A stretch of DNA of 64,000 bases from Leptolyngbyaceae cyanobacterium C42_A2020_001 (GTDB lineage: Bacteria; Cyanobacteriota; Cyanobacteriia; Leptolyngbyales; Leptolyngbyaceae). Position numbers and translations under genes: made by a program. Positions 17,429 to 26,888 of this stretch are shown here, in pieces. Numbering within the stretch: the first letter of the stretch is position 1; each line of letters opens with the position of its first letter. Where the stretch lies: the NCBI GenBank assembly GCA_015272515.1, contig JACYLN010000064.1, positions 62,001-126,000 of the forward strand, read 5' to 3'. Below the pieces are notes generated by a model. The model was not told the origin of the DNA. It was given only the letters and a program-made list of their open reading frames with translations, and made no database searches.

Positions 17429-19687
17429 TTAACCCAGTGACAATGTCCGAGCCAGGAAGAATGCCCAGGTCGTGGCAATGCCTCCCAGGAGATAGTGAGC
17501 CACACCAACTGCCCGACCCTGAATGATACTCAGAGCGCGAGGCTGGATGGCAGGAGCCACTTTCAGCTTATTGTGTGCCCAAACAATCGACTCAATCAAC
17601 TCTTGCCAGTAGCCACGACCGCTGAACAGGAACATGAGGCTGAAGGCCCAAACAAAGTGAGCACCCAGGAACATGAGACCGTAAGCAGACAAGGCAGAAC
17701 CGTAAGAGGTAATCACTTGAGTTGCCTGTGCCCACAGGAAGTCACGCAGCCAACCGTTGATGGTGATGGCGCTTTGGGCAAAGTTACCTGCCGTGATGTG
17801 AGCCACAGAGCCGTCTGGATTCACCGTGCCCCATACATCCGACTGCATCTTCCATGAGAAGTGGAAAATGACAACCGAAATGGAGTTGTACATCCAAAAC
17901 AGTCCCAAGAAAACGTGATCCCAACCAGAAACCTGGCAGGTGCCGCCGCGTCCAGGACCGTCGCAAGGGAAGCGGAAACCGAGATTAGCCTTGTCTGGAA
18001 TCAGACGAGAACTACGAGCAAACAGCACGCCTTTCAGCAGAATCAGCACAGTAACGTGGATTGTGAAAGCGTGAATGTGGTGAACCATGAAATCAGCGGT
18101 TCCCAGCGCAATGGGCATCATCGCAACTTTACCGCCCACTGCGACAACATCACCACCAAATGCGAAGCTGGCAGGAGCCAGAGCATTGGGAGCGGTGCCG
18201 CCGGGAGCTAGAGTATGCAGGTTTTGCACCCATTGAGCAAAGATCGGCTGAAGCTGGATCGCTGTATCGGAAAACATATCCTGAGGACGACCTAATGCCC
18301 GCATGGTGTCGTTGTGAACGTACAGACCAAAGCTGTGGAAGCCCAGGAAAATGCAGACCCAGTTCAAGTGGGAAATGATGGTATCTCTGTGGCGTAATAC
18401 GTTATCCAAAACGTTGCCACGATTTACCGCGGGATCATAGTCACGCACCATGTAAATGGCTCCGTGTGCTGCGCCACCCACGATGAAGAAGCCTCCGAGC
18501 CACATATGGTGGGTAAACAGAGACAGTTGGGTTGCGTAATCGGTTGCCATGTAGGGATAAGGTGGCATGGCATACATATGCTGGGCAACGATAATGCTCA
18601 AAGAGCCAACCATTGCCAGGTTAATTGCCAACTGAGCGTGCCAGGAAGTCGTGAGAACTTCATAAAGTCCCTTATGACCTTCACCAGTAATGATGATGGG
18701 ATCCTTGTGAGCTTCCAAGATTTCTTTGATGCTGTGACCAATGCCCCAGTTGGTACGGTACATATGACCAGCGATCAGGAACAGAACTGCGATCGCCAGG
18801 TGATGGTGAGCTGTATCAGACAGCCATAAACCACCAGTCACAGGGTTCAAACCACCCTTGAAGGTCAGAAAGTCTGAGTACACACCCCAGTTCAGCGTAA
18901 AGAACGGCAGCAAACCTTGCTTGAAGCTGGGATACAAGTCCGCCATCAACTGCTTGTTAAGGATGAACTCATGCGGCAGAGGAATATCCTTAGGAGCCAC
19001 ACCAGCATCCAGCAGCTTATTTACAGGCAGAGATACATGAATCTGGTGACCAGCCCAGGATAGAGAACCCAGTCCTAGCAAGCCAGCCAGATGGTGGTTG
19101 AGCATAGACTCAGCATTCTGGAACCACTCCAACTTGGGTGCCCGCTTGTGGTAATGGAACCAGCCTGCGAACAGCATCAAGCCTGCCATCACCAGACCAC
19201 CGATCGCGGTGCAGTAGAGCTGATAGCTGTTTGTAAAGCCAGAAGCGCGCCACAGGTAAAACAATCCAGATGTAATCTGAATTCCGTGGAAACCGCCACC
19301 AACATCCGCATTCAAAATTTCTTGACCAACAATGGGCCAGACAACCTGAGCGCTTGGTTTAATTGCGGTCGGGTTAGCCAGCCAGGCTTCATAGTTTGAA
19401 AACTTCGCGCCGTGGAAATACATACCACTCAGCCAGATGAAAACAACGGCTAAGTGACCAAAGTGAGCGCTGAAGATCTTACGAGATACGTCTTCTAAGT
19501 CAGAAGTATGGCTATCAAAGTCGTGGGCGAGAGCATGAAGGTTCCAAATCCAGGTGGTGGTTTTGGGACCTCTCGCGAGGCTGCGGTCAAAGTGCCCTGG
19601 TTGCGACCACTTCTCAAACGAAGTAGGAACCGGGTCCTTATCGACGACAACCCTCACGGGTGCTTCCCGCTGTGGGGTAGTTGTCAT
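17429..19687 (-). CDS. psaA: Photosystem I core protein PsaA
   Basis: 752 residues from [12 protein letters not shown]. Partner of PsaB in the photosystem I heterodimer; [13 protein letters not shown] gives its two FX ligands, and His-rich helices such as NHHLAGLLG and [12 protein letters not shown] bind chlorophyll. I start at ATG 19687, which has a GAGAGGAGAG ribosome site and matches the usual PsaA length; an upstream in-frame codon at 19711 would add eight residues with no support. A long untranslated upstream region suggests regulated expression. Confidence 0.98.
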   Translation of the reverse strand: MTTTPQREAPVRVVVDKDPVPTSFEKWSQPGHFDRSLARGPKTTTWIWNLHALAHDFDSHTSDLEDVSRKIFSAHFGHLAVVFIWLSGMYFHGAKFSNYEAWLANPTAIKPSAQVVWPIVGQEILNADVGGGFHGIQITSGLFYLWRASGFTNSYQLYCTAIGGLVMAGLMLFAGWFHYHKRAPKLEWFQNAESMLNHHLAGLLGLGSLSWAGHQIHVSLPVNKLLDAGVAPKDIPLPHEFILNKQLMADLYPSFKQGLLPFFTLNWGVYSDFLTFKGGLNPVTGGLWLSDTAHHHLAIAVLFLIAGHMYRTNWGIGHSIKEILEAHKDPIIITGEGHKGLYEVLTTSWHAQLAINLAMVGSLSIIVAQHMYAMPPYPYMATDYATQLSLFTHHMWLGGFFIVGGAAHGAIYMVRDYDPAVNRGNVLDNVLRHRDTIISHLNWVCIFLGFHSFGLYVHNDTMRALGRPQDMFSDTAIQLQPIFAQWVQNLHTLAPGGTAPNALAPASFAFGGDVVAVGGKVAMMPIALGTADFMVHHIHAFTIHVTVLILLKGVLFARSSRLIPDKANLGFRFPCDGPGRGGTCQVSGWDHVFLGLFWMYNSISVVIFHFSWKMQSDVWGTVNPDGSVAHITAGNFAQSAITINGWLRDFLWAQATQVITSYGSALSAYGLMFLGAHFVWAFSLMFLFSGRGYWQELIESIVWAHNKLKVAPAIQPRALSIIQGRAVGVAHYLLGGIATTWAFFLARTLSLG

Positions 19688-20529
19688 TGAGACTCTCCTC
19701 TCTCTAGACAAGGAACGAGGAATCCCCCCTACGCAGACCCACTCCGAAATAGTTAGATGTTCCCTCCAAAAGGCATCACAGCAGAGTATGAAAACAAATG
19801 GGATGAGTCCAGACTTGCTGCATCGCGGAGAGAACCGTCCAATGCCCTTTTTAGGGAATCAGGAGATCGGAGTGACCGCAACCATCAAAACCGTGAAAAG
19901 TCTCAAAGGAGCGACAGAAGCCTGATCGGGGTTCTCATCGTGACATTATAGGATCGCTTCACACCTGTTTGAGATGGATTAACAATAATTAAAAACCGCT
20001 GAATTGAAGGTGTGGCTTAGGTTGCGAACCCATGCCACCCGGTAAAAGTCAAGACTTTATCTATCCAAATCAACAAAACGCAACAATATAGAACATTACA
20101 AAACACTTAAGGAGCGGATATCAAGAAATTAAGGCTTAAAAGATTGAATTTTGCCGATTTCGTATTAGTTAAATCTCTATGCGAACCGCTTGAGCGGTTG
20201 TGAATACACACAACGGGCGCGATCGCCCATTGGAAAAAAGATCTTCAACCCTTTAAATCGTTAAAACTTGTTAAGCAAAATCTTGTTGGTTTTGTTATTA
20301 AAAGTGACGGCATAGAGATTTTTATATTAAGTAGTATCAAAAATTTTGATTGCAAGATGGAGGCAATACCGACATCACAATCAACAGACGGGCTTTTCTC
20401 TATAAACGACGGTCTATTGTTCCTAGCAATTCAGCGCAATGTGAATGACAACAATTATGAGATCCATCACGTGTGACCCAATGATTCCGCTATAGTTCCC
20501 TATGGATAGCCGAAAGGAGTGTATAGCTG
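19688..20529. other. psaA leader and divergent upstream region
   Basis: About 840 bases without a convincing gene. It must hold the psaA promoter on the minus strand and that of the proline-rich protein on the plus strand. Visible elements are a TATAAT-like sequence for psaA (19945-19950), a palindrome AACCGCTTGAGCGGTT (20184-20199) and a GGGCG-CGAT-CGCCC dyad containing HIP1 (20216-20229). I found no convincing tandem HLR1 motif. Confidence 0.5.
19945..19950 (-). promoter_or_regulatory. Possible psaA -10 element
   Basis: Read on the minus strand this is TATAAT, about 258 bases upstream of the psaA start. A weak -35 candidate (CTCAAA) lies 17 bases further upstream. A start site here would give a leader of roughly 250 bases. 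Confidence 0.35.
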
Positions 20530-22503
20530 GTGCTTGGAACGATGGATTGGTGCAAAATTGCGAAAGTTTCAACCGCGACCTTATTAGTGCTGCTACTCAC
20601 TTTCAACCCGATCGCGACGAATAAAGCACTGGCAGCGCGCGGCAAAAAGCGGACAGATGAAGTAGCTCCACCGACTAAAGTCTCCGGCAAACTCACAGAG
20701 GTGGCTCCGCCCGCCGTAATTCAGGAGTTGCGTCAGGAATTTGACGACAATAAACCTCAGGTTAGTATTTTGAGTCCACGCCCCAATGAGGTTTTGTCGG
20801 ACGATACTGTCTCAATTCAGTTTCAAGTCAAAGATTTGCCTCTGTTTAAGGACAGTACTTTAGGGCTGGGTCCACACCTCCACGTTTTTTTGGATAACCA
20901 GCCCTATCAAGCCGTTTACGATCCTACGAAACCGCTTGTTCTCGAAAAGCTAGCACCAGGTACCCATACCATTCGCGCCTTTGCGTCTCGCCCCTGGCAC
21001 GAAAGCTTCAAAAATGAAGGGGCTTACGCCCAAACCACCTTCCACATCTATACAAAAACTGGCGACAACAGCCCCAATCCTGATTTGCCCCTGCTTACCT
21101 ACAGCCGTCCTCAGATGACCTACGGAGCAGAGCCAATCATGCTGGATTTTTATCTGACTAATGCGCCCCTCCACCTGGTTGCAAGGGAAGACAAAAAAGA
21201 TGACATTCCTGATTGGAGAATTCGCTGCACTGTCAACGGCGATAGTTTTGTACTGGATCAATGGCAACCGATCTATCTCAAAGGCTTCAAACCAGGAAAA
21301 AACTGGGTGCAACTTGAGTTTTTGGATGAAAACGGCAATTCTATCAAGAATGTTTTTAACAACACCGTTCGAGTGATTAACTATGAACCTGGTGGTAAAG
21401 ATACGTTGTCTAAACTGGTGCGGGGAGATATAAGTGCGAACGATGCTCGCGGCATTGTGGATGCCACTTACAAGCCCCCCGCGCCTGCGCCTACGCCCAG
21501 CCCTTCATCCGCTGCCAGCCCGATCGCGAAGCCCACTCCCAGTTCTACACCTGTTCCATTACCTGTGGTACCCAGGGTAAAAGCGACTCCTACTCCCACC
21601 CCTTCTATCAGCCCTGTGCCACTGGTAAAACAGTCACCAGAAAGTAAACCTAGCCCCAGCCCATCGCCAAAACCAGTTGAAAGCCCGCAGGTGGTTGAGA
21701 GTCCAAAGCCGGAAGCCTCTCCTACATCAAAGGCGATCGCGCCCACACCCACACCCGCACCCCAAGTTGAGACAAAACCTGCCAAATCTCCGGTCAAAGA
21801 CTTCTTGAATCGGTTCCAGGGCAAGAAGCCGGAAAAGCCAACTCGTGTAACGTCTCCCACCCCTGCGGTTACGCCTTCAGCCAGTCCTACACCTAAACCG
21901 GTTGCATCTCCCTCTCCCGTTGCCCTGCCAAAAACTGTGGAGATTGTTCCCAAACCGGATGCGGTAGAGCGTCCCAAGCCTGTGGAGTCACCTAAAGCCG
22001 TTTCACCGCTGCCAGTAAAGCCAGAACCTGCACTAAGTCCCAGACCAACCATTACCCCGAAAGTGATTCCGGCTCCAGTTCCGCCAAAAATTACCCCAGA
22101 ACCAACGGCTAGCCCGGTTGAACCGAGTCCAGTTGTGAAGCCCAGCCCGACCGCAAAAGATGTGCAGACTCAGGGAACGGAGAAAACCGACCAATTGAAA
22201 ACTAGAGTCACGTCTCAATTTGATAAGCTCCGCGATCGCTTCCGGCAGGCAACCACCCCCAAGCCAGTTCCATCGCCTCAGCCCAAACCTGTTGTGATGC
22301 CACAGGTAAAATCTACTCCTACGCCCTTTGCACCGCCTAAGCCTGTTGTGGAAGCGCCATCGGCGCGATCGCCCATCTCTGCTCCAACCGTTTCCCCCCA
22401 ACCAGAGGTCACAACCAAGCTACCGAAGCCAGAGCCTGAGAAACCTTTAACGCCTGCCGAGCAGTACTACAAGCGAATTCGGGCAGGAGAGAGTGGGGAG
22501 TAA
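20530..22503 (+). CDS. Exported proline-rich protein
   Basis: 657 residues. A signal peptide or anchor (VSTATLLVLLLTFNP, ending near ALAAR) is followed by a folded region to about residue 300 with motifs GLGPHLHVFLDNQPYQAVYD, LAPGTHTIRAFASRPW and GFKPGKNWVQLEFLD. After that comes a roughly 340-residue low-complexity part rich in Pro, Ser, Thr and Lys (repeats of PTPSPS, SPKP, PKPV). Two short charged segments (DFLNRFQGKK and QFDKLRDRFRQA) interrupt it. The first part recalls exported Ig-like domains; I do not name a family. GTG at 20530 is 10 bases from GGAG; ATG at 20542 is the alternative start. Confidence 0.75.
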   Translation: MLGTMDWCKIAKVSTATLLVLLLTFNPIATNKALAARGKKRTDEVAPPTKVSGKLTEVAPPAVIQELRQEFDDNKPQVSILSPRPNEVLSDDTVSIQFQVKDLPLFKDSTLGLGPHLHVFLDNQPYQAVYDPTKPLVLEKLAPGTHTIRAFASRPWHESFKNEGAYAQTTFHIYTKTGDNSPNPDLPLLTYSRPQMTYGAEPIMLDFYLTNAPLHLVAREDKKDDIPDWRIRCTVNGDSFVLDQWQPIYLKGFKPGKNWVQLEFLDENGNSIKNVFNNTVRVINYEPGGKDTLSKLVRGDISANDARGIVDATYKPPAPAPTPSPSSAASPIAKPTPSSTPVPLPVVPRVKATPTPTPSISPVPLVKQSPESKPSPSPSPKPVESPQVVESPKPEASPTSKAIAPTPTPAPQVETKPAKSPVKDFLNRFQGKKPEKPTRVTSPTPAVTPSASPTPKPVASPSPVALPKTVEIVPKPDAVERPKPVESPKAVSPLPVKPEPALSPRPTITPKVIPAPVPPKITPEPTASPVEPSPVVKPSPTAKDVQTQGTEKTDQLKTRVTSQFDKLRDRFRQATTPKPVPSPQPKPVVMPQVKSTPTPFAPPKPVVEAPSARSPISAPTVSPQPEVTTKLPKPEPEKPLTPAEQYYKRIRAGESGE

Positions 22504-22671
22504 GGGGAGGTGGGGAAGCGGAGGGAAGTCAGAAGTCAGGAGCCAGAAGCATCTGAGATTGCAGATTTTGGATTGGAGCTTCCCCAGCCTCTCCATCTCC
22601 CTCATCCCCAAACCCTATACGTCATTCACCTTTTCTTGGCTTCTGTCTCCTGGCTCCTTTTCTGCCTCTTC
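22504..22671. repeat. Cyanobacterial intergenic palindromic simple repeat
   Basis: A purine-rich first half (GGGGAAGC, GAAGTCAGAAGTCAGGAGCCAGAAG) faces its approximate complement (GCTTCCCC, GGCTTCTG, CTCCTGGCTCC). The result is a long imperfect hairpin between two convergent genes. Such repeats are common in filamentous cyanobacteria. It may also act as a bidirectional terminator. Confidence 0.6.
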
Positions 22672-23730
22672 TTAAGAAACCGGCTTTGTCGCTCCTGCAC
22701 ATTCCTCTTCTGTTGGTTCAAACTTAATTTCTAACGGAAATGCCTGGGGGTTTTTGTTATCTGGTTCCAGATTATTTTGCTTGGCAATCTCGCCCCATTG
22801 CTTTTCAACAAATTGGCGGGCGGACTCATCTAACCCCTTAAAACCCGACGATTTCAGCATTACTACAGTATCAGCCAGGGTGCCATCCGGTTGATACACC
22901 ACAACAAACCCTGTAGTTCCTTGAATGGGTTTGCCTTCATGCTGAAACTGACAGGCATCTTTGGGGTAAGCCGCGCGAACTGCGATCGGTTTTTTCCAAT
23001 CTCGAACGTTGAATGTTTCCGCAATTTTGTCTCCAGCAGCTTTCATGTTGTCGCTAATGTCTTGGCTGGAGGTGCCTGCTGCGTTGTAGGCAAACAGCTT
23101 TTGCAGAACCGCTAGTTTGTCCTGATCATCTCTGCTTTTACTGTAGCCTTTGCCATCGGGAGAGGTCAGATCTCCTGCACGATTAGAGGCTCCCTCTGGC
23201 TGAGTCTCGTCTGCATCCTCAGTTTTATCCGGTTTTTTAGTTTGATTTTCAGTTTTCTTAGAATCTGTCCCGGTTCTCTTAGTTTGGTCCGGCTTGGAGC
23301 GGGTGCTAGAAGTGTCACTCGTGCTACCAGTGGTGAAGTCTGTGTTGGAAGTATCTGGAATTTGATAGTAAGTATTGGGATCAACCAGCGTGGGATCGAG
23401 GGGAACCATTGGAACACTCGAAGCCGTTGAATTTGAGGATTTTGAAGAGTTGGGTTTAGGTGACAGGTTAAAGGGCTGATTGGGAGATGTTTGCGGTAAG
23501 CGGGCAGCCTGTTCCAGCGGGCTGAGTTCTACCACGCTTAAGGTTCGCTGCTCTGGCTGTTTGGCGCTGGATGAGGGCAATAGCGGTAACCCAAACCACA
23601 GCAATGTGTGAACTCCCAGGGATGCTAAAACCGCTAGAGAAAAGGGCTGGCGTAGGGCCTTCCAAAGGGTTTCAGCCGATTGGTTTTGCAGGATGGGTGG
23701 CACATTCTTGAGTGGCGGAAAGTTCGACAT
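22672..23730 (-). CDS. TonB-like energy-transducer family protein
   Basis: 352 residues: a cytoplasmic start, one membrane helix (LAVLASLGVHTLLWFGLPLL, about 32-51), a long Ser/Thr/Lys/Asp-rich linker to about residue 200, then a folded C-terminal domain. The segment TTGFVVVYQPDGTLADTVVMLKSSGF and the ARQFVEKQW helix resemble TonB C-terminal domains. Such proteins link the inner membrane to outer-membrane receptors, but no ExbB/ExbD or receptor is visible here, so energy coupling is not shown. It converges on the proline-rich exported protein. Confidence 0.7.
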   Translation of the reverse strand: MSNFPPLKNVPPILQNQSAETLWKALRQPFSLAVLASLGVHTLLWFGLPLLPSSSAKQPEQRTLSVVELSPLEQAARLPQTSPNQPFNLSPKPNSSKSSNSTASSVPMVPLDPTLVDPNTYYQIPDTSNTDFTTGSTSDTSSTRSKPDQTKRTGTDSKKTENQTKKPDKTEDADETQPEGASNRAGDLTSPDGKGYSKSRDDQDKLAVLQKLFAYNAAGTSSQDISDNMKAAGDKIAETFNVRDWKKPIAVRAAYPKDACQFQHEGKPIQGTTGFVVVYQPDGTLADTVVMLKSSGFKGLDESARQFVEKQWGEIAKQNNLEPDNKNPQAFPLEIKFEPTEEECAGATKPVS

Positions 23731-23934
23731 GGTGCAAATCAGTAGTGGAGGCGGAGGAATCCGGCTGGGTTAAAAAATGGTTTAGCACAATCTTAGTCAA
23801 CGCAACAGGAAACGTGGTGGCAAAGGGTTACACTTTTGCTCAGATGCGATGAGGCTAGTCACTTTTTCCCTTCAGACGGGTGAATACCCGGAAAGTTGCG
23901 CGATCGCACGGCTTACTCTGCACCACACAACTCT

Positions 23935-24699
23935 TTAACCGACTGTAGACGTATGGGGTGGAAGTTCACAGGAGAGATCGGGCAGCGGTGAAGTTGTCAC
24001 ATTCACAATCAGTAAGGAAAAATAGGGCAACTTTAAGTCGGGTTGCTCCTGCAAATTCCGATGAATTCTCTGATGCGGCAACGTTGCCCACTCCACTACA
24101 TAGCTGCGCTCCAGCACCTCATACTGCTTGAGCAACGACCACACCTGCGAATAAACGGAACTTACCTTCATCAACACCACCACATCCGCCCATGCCAGCA
24201 CGGTTTCCAATTCTTCTGGTTGATAGAGTGCTGGTAACACAACCAGCCGTTGGTGCCGAATTGTCAGTGGCAACCCTAATGCGGCGGCGGATGCTAGAGG
24301 CGAACAGACTCCCGGGACTGCTTCTACTGGGACTTCAGGATGCAGTTCCAACAGCGTTTGAGCCAGGTAGGTGAAGGTGCTGTAAAAGCTGACATCGCCT
24401 TCCGAGGCAAACACCACATCCTGTCCCTGGGCTAAGTATTGCCAAACTGTTTCTGCCGCTGCTTTCCAGGCATTTTCCAAACAATCCTGGTCTTGCACGT
24501 AGGGAAAGGCTAGGGACAACCGGGTTTGGGCTGGAGACAGCCATTGGGCAATAATGTGTTCTGCAAAGCCGGGCTTGTCGCGAATCCCAGCCGGATAGGC
24601 GACGACGGGTGAATGTTGCAGCAGTCGCACGGCTTTCATCGTCAACAGTTCTGGATCACCTGGACCCGCGCTAATTCCGTAAAGAGTCCCAATTGACAC
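23935..24699 (-). CDS. cobI: Precorrin-2 C20-methyltransferase
   Basis: About 254 residues. Methylates C-20 of precorrin-2 with SAM in cobalamin synthesis. GTLYGISAGPGDPELLTMKA is the family's N-terminal signature; ASEGDVSFYSTF, VPGVCSPLASAAALGLPL and VVLMKVSS are the conserved tetrapyrrole-methylase motifs. I start at GTG 24699 (VSIGTLYG), where family members begin. A GTG at 24765 would add 22 residues with no family match and is the alternative. It is divergent from the lipase-like gene. No cobalamin riboswitch was recognised. Confidence 0.9.
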   Translation of the reverse strand: MSIGTLYGISAGPGDPELLTMKAVRLLQHSPVVAYPAGIRDKPGFAEHIIAQWLSPAQTRLSLAFPYVQDQDCLENAWKAAAETVWQYLAQGQDVVFASEGDVSFYSTFTYLAQTLLELHPEVPVEAVPGVCSPLASAAALGLPLTIRHQRLVVLPALYQPEELETVLAWADVVVLMKVSSVYSQVWSLLKQYEVLERSYVVEWATLPHQRIHRNLQEQPDLKLPYFSLLIVNVTTSPLPDLSCELPPHTSTVG

Positions 24700-24782
24700 G
24701 ATCGCAGCGTTTAACCCCCAGTACTCAATCCAGTGCTTTACGATTCTAAATGGATTACCAATCACCTTTCTGAGCGATCGCC

Positions 24783-25484
24783 ATGACGTTACCCTCCGTC
24801 ATTCTTCCGGGTTACCTTGCAGGTGCGATCGAGTATCGTGCTTTAGAACAAAGGTTAAACCAACTCGGCATTCCAGCCACAACCGTCCCAATCCACTGGC
24901 AAGACTGGGTTCCGACCATTGGTGGACGTTCCGTTTCACCAATTATTCGCAAAATCGATGCCACCGTTCAGCAGATTCGGCAACAAACAGGTGCAAGCAA
25001 AATTAACTTAATTGGACATTCCGCAGGCGGTTGGTTGGCACGGATCTACCTGGGAGAAAAACCCTACTGCGTTCATGCGGTTGATTCCGCAAACTGTGCC
25101 TGGCATGCCCGCCCCTTCATCCAAACCCTCGTGACGCTGGGCACTCCCCATACCAGTCTGGAACGTTGGACGCGCAAAAACCTCGACTTTGTGAATCAGA
25201 CCTATCCCGGTGCGTTTTACCTGACCGACGTGAAGTATGTGTGTGTGGCAGGTAAAGCGATTTTCGGCAAACGCCAACCGGGAAGCTGGTTGGCTTACAG
25301 CAGCTACAAGATGACCTGTGGACGGGGTGACACCTGGGGCGACGGCATTACCCCGATTGAGTCTGCTCACCTGGAAGGAGCCGAAAACCTGATCATTGAA
25401 GGAGCCACTCACGCCCCCAAAGCTAATCGCCTCTGGTATGGCTCACCGGGAATGCTGGAACAATGGGTGAGTTATCTGAGGTGA
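24783..25484 (+). CDS. Lipase-like alpha/beta hydrolase
   Basis: 233 residues. VILPGYLAGAIEYRAL at the start and the nucleophile elbow INLIGHSAGGWLARIYLG are typical of the alpha/beta hydrolase fold; TLGTPHTS and GATHAP near the end supply the supporting loop and probable catalytic His. No signal peptide is seen, so it is probably cytoplasmic or membrane-associated. The substrate is unknown. Confidence 0.85.
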   Translation: MTLPSVILPGYLAGAIEYRALEQRLNQLGIPATTVPIHWQDWVPTIGGRSVSPIIRKIDATVQQIRQQTGASKINLIGHSAGGWLARIYLGEKPYCVHAVDSANCAWHARPFIQTLVTLGTPHTSLERWTRKNLDFVNQTYPGAFYLTDVKYVCVAGKAIFGKRQPGSWLAYSSYKMTCGRGDTWGDGITPIESAHLEGAENLIIEGATHAPKANRLWYGSPGMLEQWVSYLR

Positions 25485-25493
25485 GGAGCAGCT

Positions 25494-25844
25494 TTACCAG
25501 GGAAGGTAGAGAACTTGACCTTCCAATTCTCCTTCATGGCTGCACTCTGCAAGTACAAAAATATCTTCAATCACTTGCCCAATAGGAGCGTCTAGACTGG
25601 CTTTAACAACACCAGGCATTGCTTGTCCCTGCTTGACTCGATCATATGCATAGCGAGTGATTGTAGAAACATCATGAGTTAGTAGAATGCGCCTTTCTTA
25701 AGCAGCCCAATCCAGAACCGTTGGATCGTCTCTCCTAGATAGTCCAACATCTTGTACCCTCACGATGTCAATAGTTGGACGAAGGCGAAAGAGTCCTCTA
25801 ATGATGGTGTTGTCAAAGTTTTCATCGGCAAGAAACTTCAACAT
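25494..25844 (-). pseudogene. DUF5615 PIN-like toxin with internal stop
   Basis: Read from ATG 25844, the frame gives 117 codons ending at TAA 25496-25494, interrupted only by TAA at 25700-25698 (codon 49). Before the stop: MLKFLADENFDNTIIRGL, then IVRVQDVGLSRRDDPTVLDWAA. After it: RRILLTHDVSTITRYAY and PGVVKASLD. This is the PIN-like DUF5615 (COG4634) nuclease family: DEN and THD carry the acidic metal-binding residues. The second acidic cluster lies after the stop, so the product would be inactive unless the stop is read through or the base is a sequencing error. The start overlaps the DUF433 antitoxin stop (ATGTTGA). Confidence 0.85.
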
Positions 25845-26176
25845 GCTTCTTGTGGTGCTTTGCGAGCAAGCAAGCGATCGCGCAAGCCCTGAGAATCGAA
25901 CCGTGCTTGATTCACAATACGAACGTCCTCAGATTGCTGTTGTCGCTGTTGTAAGTAAGTTTCTACTTCTGACTGGTGACTGAGATAGAAGGCGATTGTA
26001 GCGTAAACCTCAGCTAACGTTAGCGATGGGAGGCGATAGACAATTTCCTCTGCTGTTGCACCGTGTTTGAAAATCGCAACTACAGTGTCTAATGTGACGC
26101 GAGTTTTACCAACAAGGACAACTCCATTTTCATTAATCCTCAATGGGGCGAGTTCAGCAGTAATCGCTAACGTCAT
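25838..26176 (-). CDS. DUF433 antitoxin-type protein
   Basis: 112 residues. LRINENGVVLVGKTRVTLDTVV and IFKHGATAEEIVYRLPSLTLAEVYATIAFYL match DUF433, a small winged-helix-like family commonly encoded next to DUF5615 PIN-like toxins as the presumed antitoxin. The reading frame is intact, whereas its overlapping partner carries a stop codon. The extra C-terminal helix (QQRQQQSEDVRI) probably contacts the toxin. Confidence 0.85.
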   Translation of the reverse strand: MTLAITAELAPLRINENGVVLVGKTRVTLDTVVAIFKHGATAEEIVYRLPSLTLAEVYATIAFYLSHQSEVETYLQQRQQQSEDVRIVNQARFDSQGLRDRLLARKAPQEAC

Positions 26177-26362
26177 AAGCGTATCTAATTCGTTGTTTTG
26201 ATAGTAGCAAGACTGGAAATGATCGCCTCAGTCAAGCAACTGATTCTCGTGAATCGCTGACTCGCAATAGGTCTGGTTATGCCAATCTCTAATCGCTCAA
26301 TTGAGTATGGAATGTAATTTCAGCACAATTTTTACCAAGATCCCGTAAAGCATCGACATTTG

Positions 26363-26391
26363 CCCCATTCCCAATTCCCAATTCCCCATTC
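26363..26391. repeat. Short tandem repeat of the ATTCCC type
   Basis: Consecutive CCCATTCCCAATTCCCAATTCCCCATTCC units, ending exactly at the stop of the lipoprotein gene. This simple intergenic repeat recurs widely in filamentous cyanobacteria. No function is apparent. Confidence 0.6.
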
Positions 26392-26793
26392 CTACTCCTG
26401 CTGCACATAAACCGAACCCAACTCCTGATTGTTGATGGAAATGCTTTGATAGCGAAGCGTGCCTTTCACCACAACTTCTTCTCCAGTGTTGGGAGGTGGT
26501 TGTTGAGTCAGCACCCAAATTTCGCCTGTGGAGTCTTGCAACTTGTAAACCGTTCCGCCGAGGAGAGGGACGCGATCGCCCACTTTTCCCTTTAGGTACA
26601 CCGTTGACGCTTGCTTGGGCAACTTCAACAACACTTCAATTGGCGTAGTTTGCACCGTGGGTGACGGCTTCTGCGGCTCCGAACCAGATAAACTACCACA
26701 CCCCACCAGCAGCATCACCCCCAGCAGGAGGATGGCATGAGTCCGATGGGGGGACGTGAGCCAAATTGAGTTAACCCATTTGCTAGAAAGCAT
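26392..26793 (-). CDS. Lipoprotein with OB-fold domain
   Basis: About 133 residues from ATG 26793. A basic start and hydrophobic helix end in a lipobox (LVGCGS), so Cys is probably lipidated. A short Pro/Thr linker leads to a small beta-barrel: TVYLKGKVGDRVPLLGGTVY, LQDSTGEIWVL, GEEVVVKGTLRYQSI, a pattern resembling small OB-fold nucleotide- or ligand-binding domains in exported proteins. Role unknown. It is divergent from folD. Earlier in-frame codons up to 26880 are not used because the lipobox would then be too far from the start. Confidence 0.75.
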   Translation of the reverse strand: MLSSKWVNSIWLTSPHRTHAILLLGVMLLVGCGSLSGSEPQKPSPTVQTTPIEVLLKLPKQASTVYLKGKVGDRVPLLGGTVYKLQDSTGEIWVLTQQPPPNTGEEVVVKGTLRYQSISINNQELGSVYVQQE

Positions 26794-26888
26794 CACCGAA
26801 TTCAATCTGAAAAAGTGTCCTTGACAGCCGCTCGCAGTGATAGCATAGATCGCCCGCCTGCCAAACGTCATCTCACCCAAACACGGAT

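Noticed and set aside
16227-17432. 401-codon frame on the plus strand opposite psaB
   Set aside because: It is the antisense of the strongly conserved psaB; the sequence reads as composition artefact with no domain.
21468-22052. Gly-rich 194-codon frame opposite the proline-rich gene
   Set aside because: Gly/Val/Thr-rich reading is the complement of Pro/Ser/Thr codons, not a separate gene.
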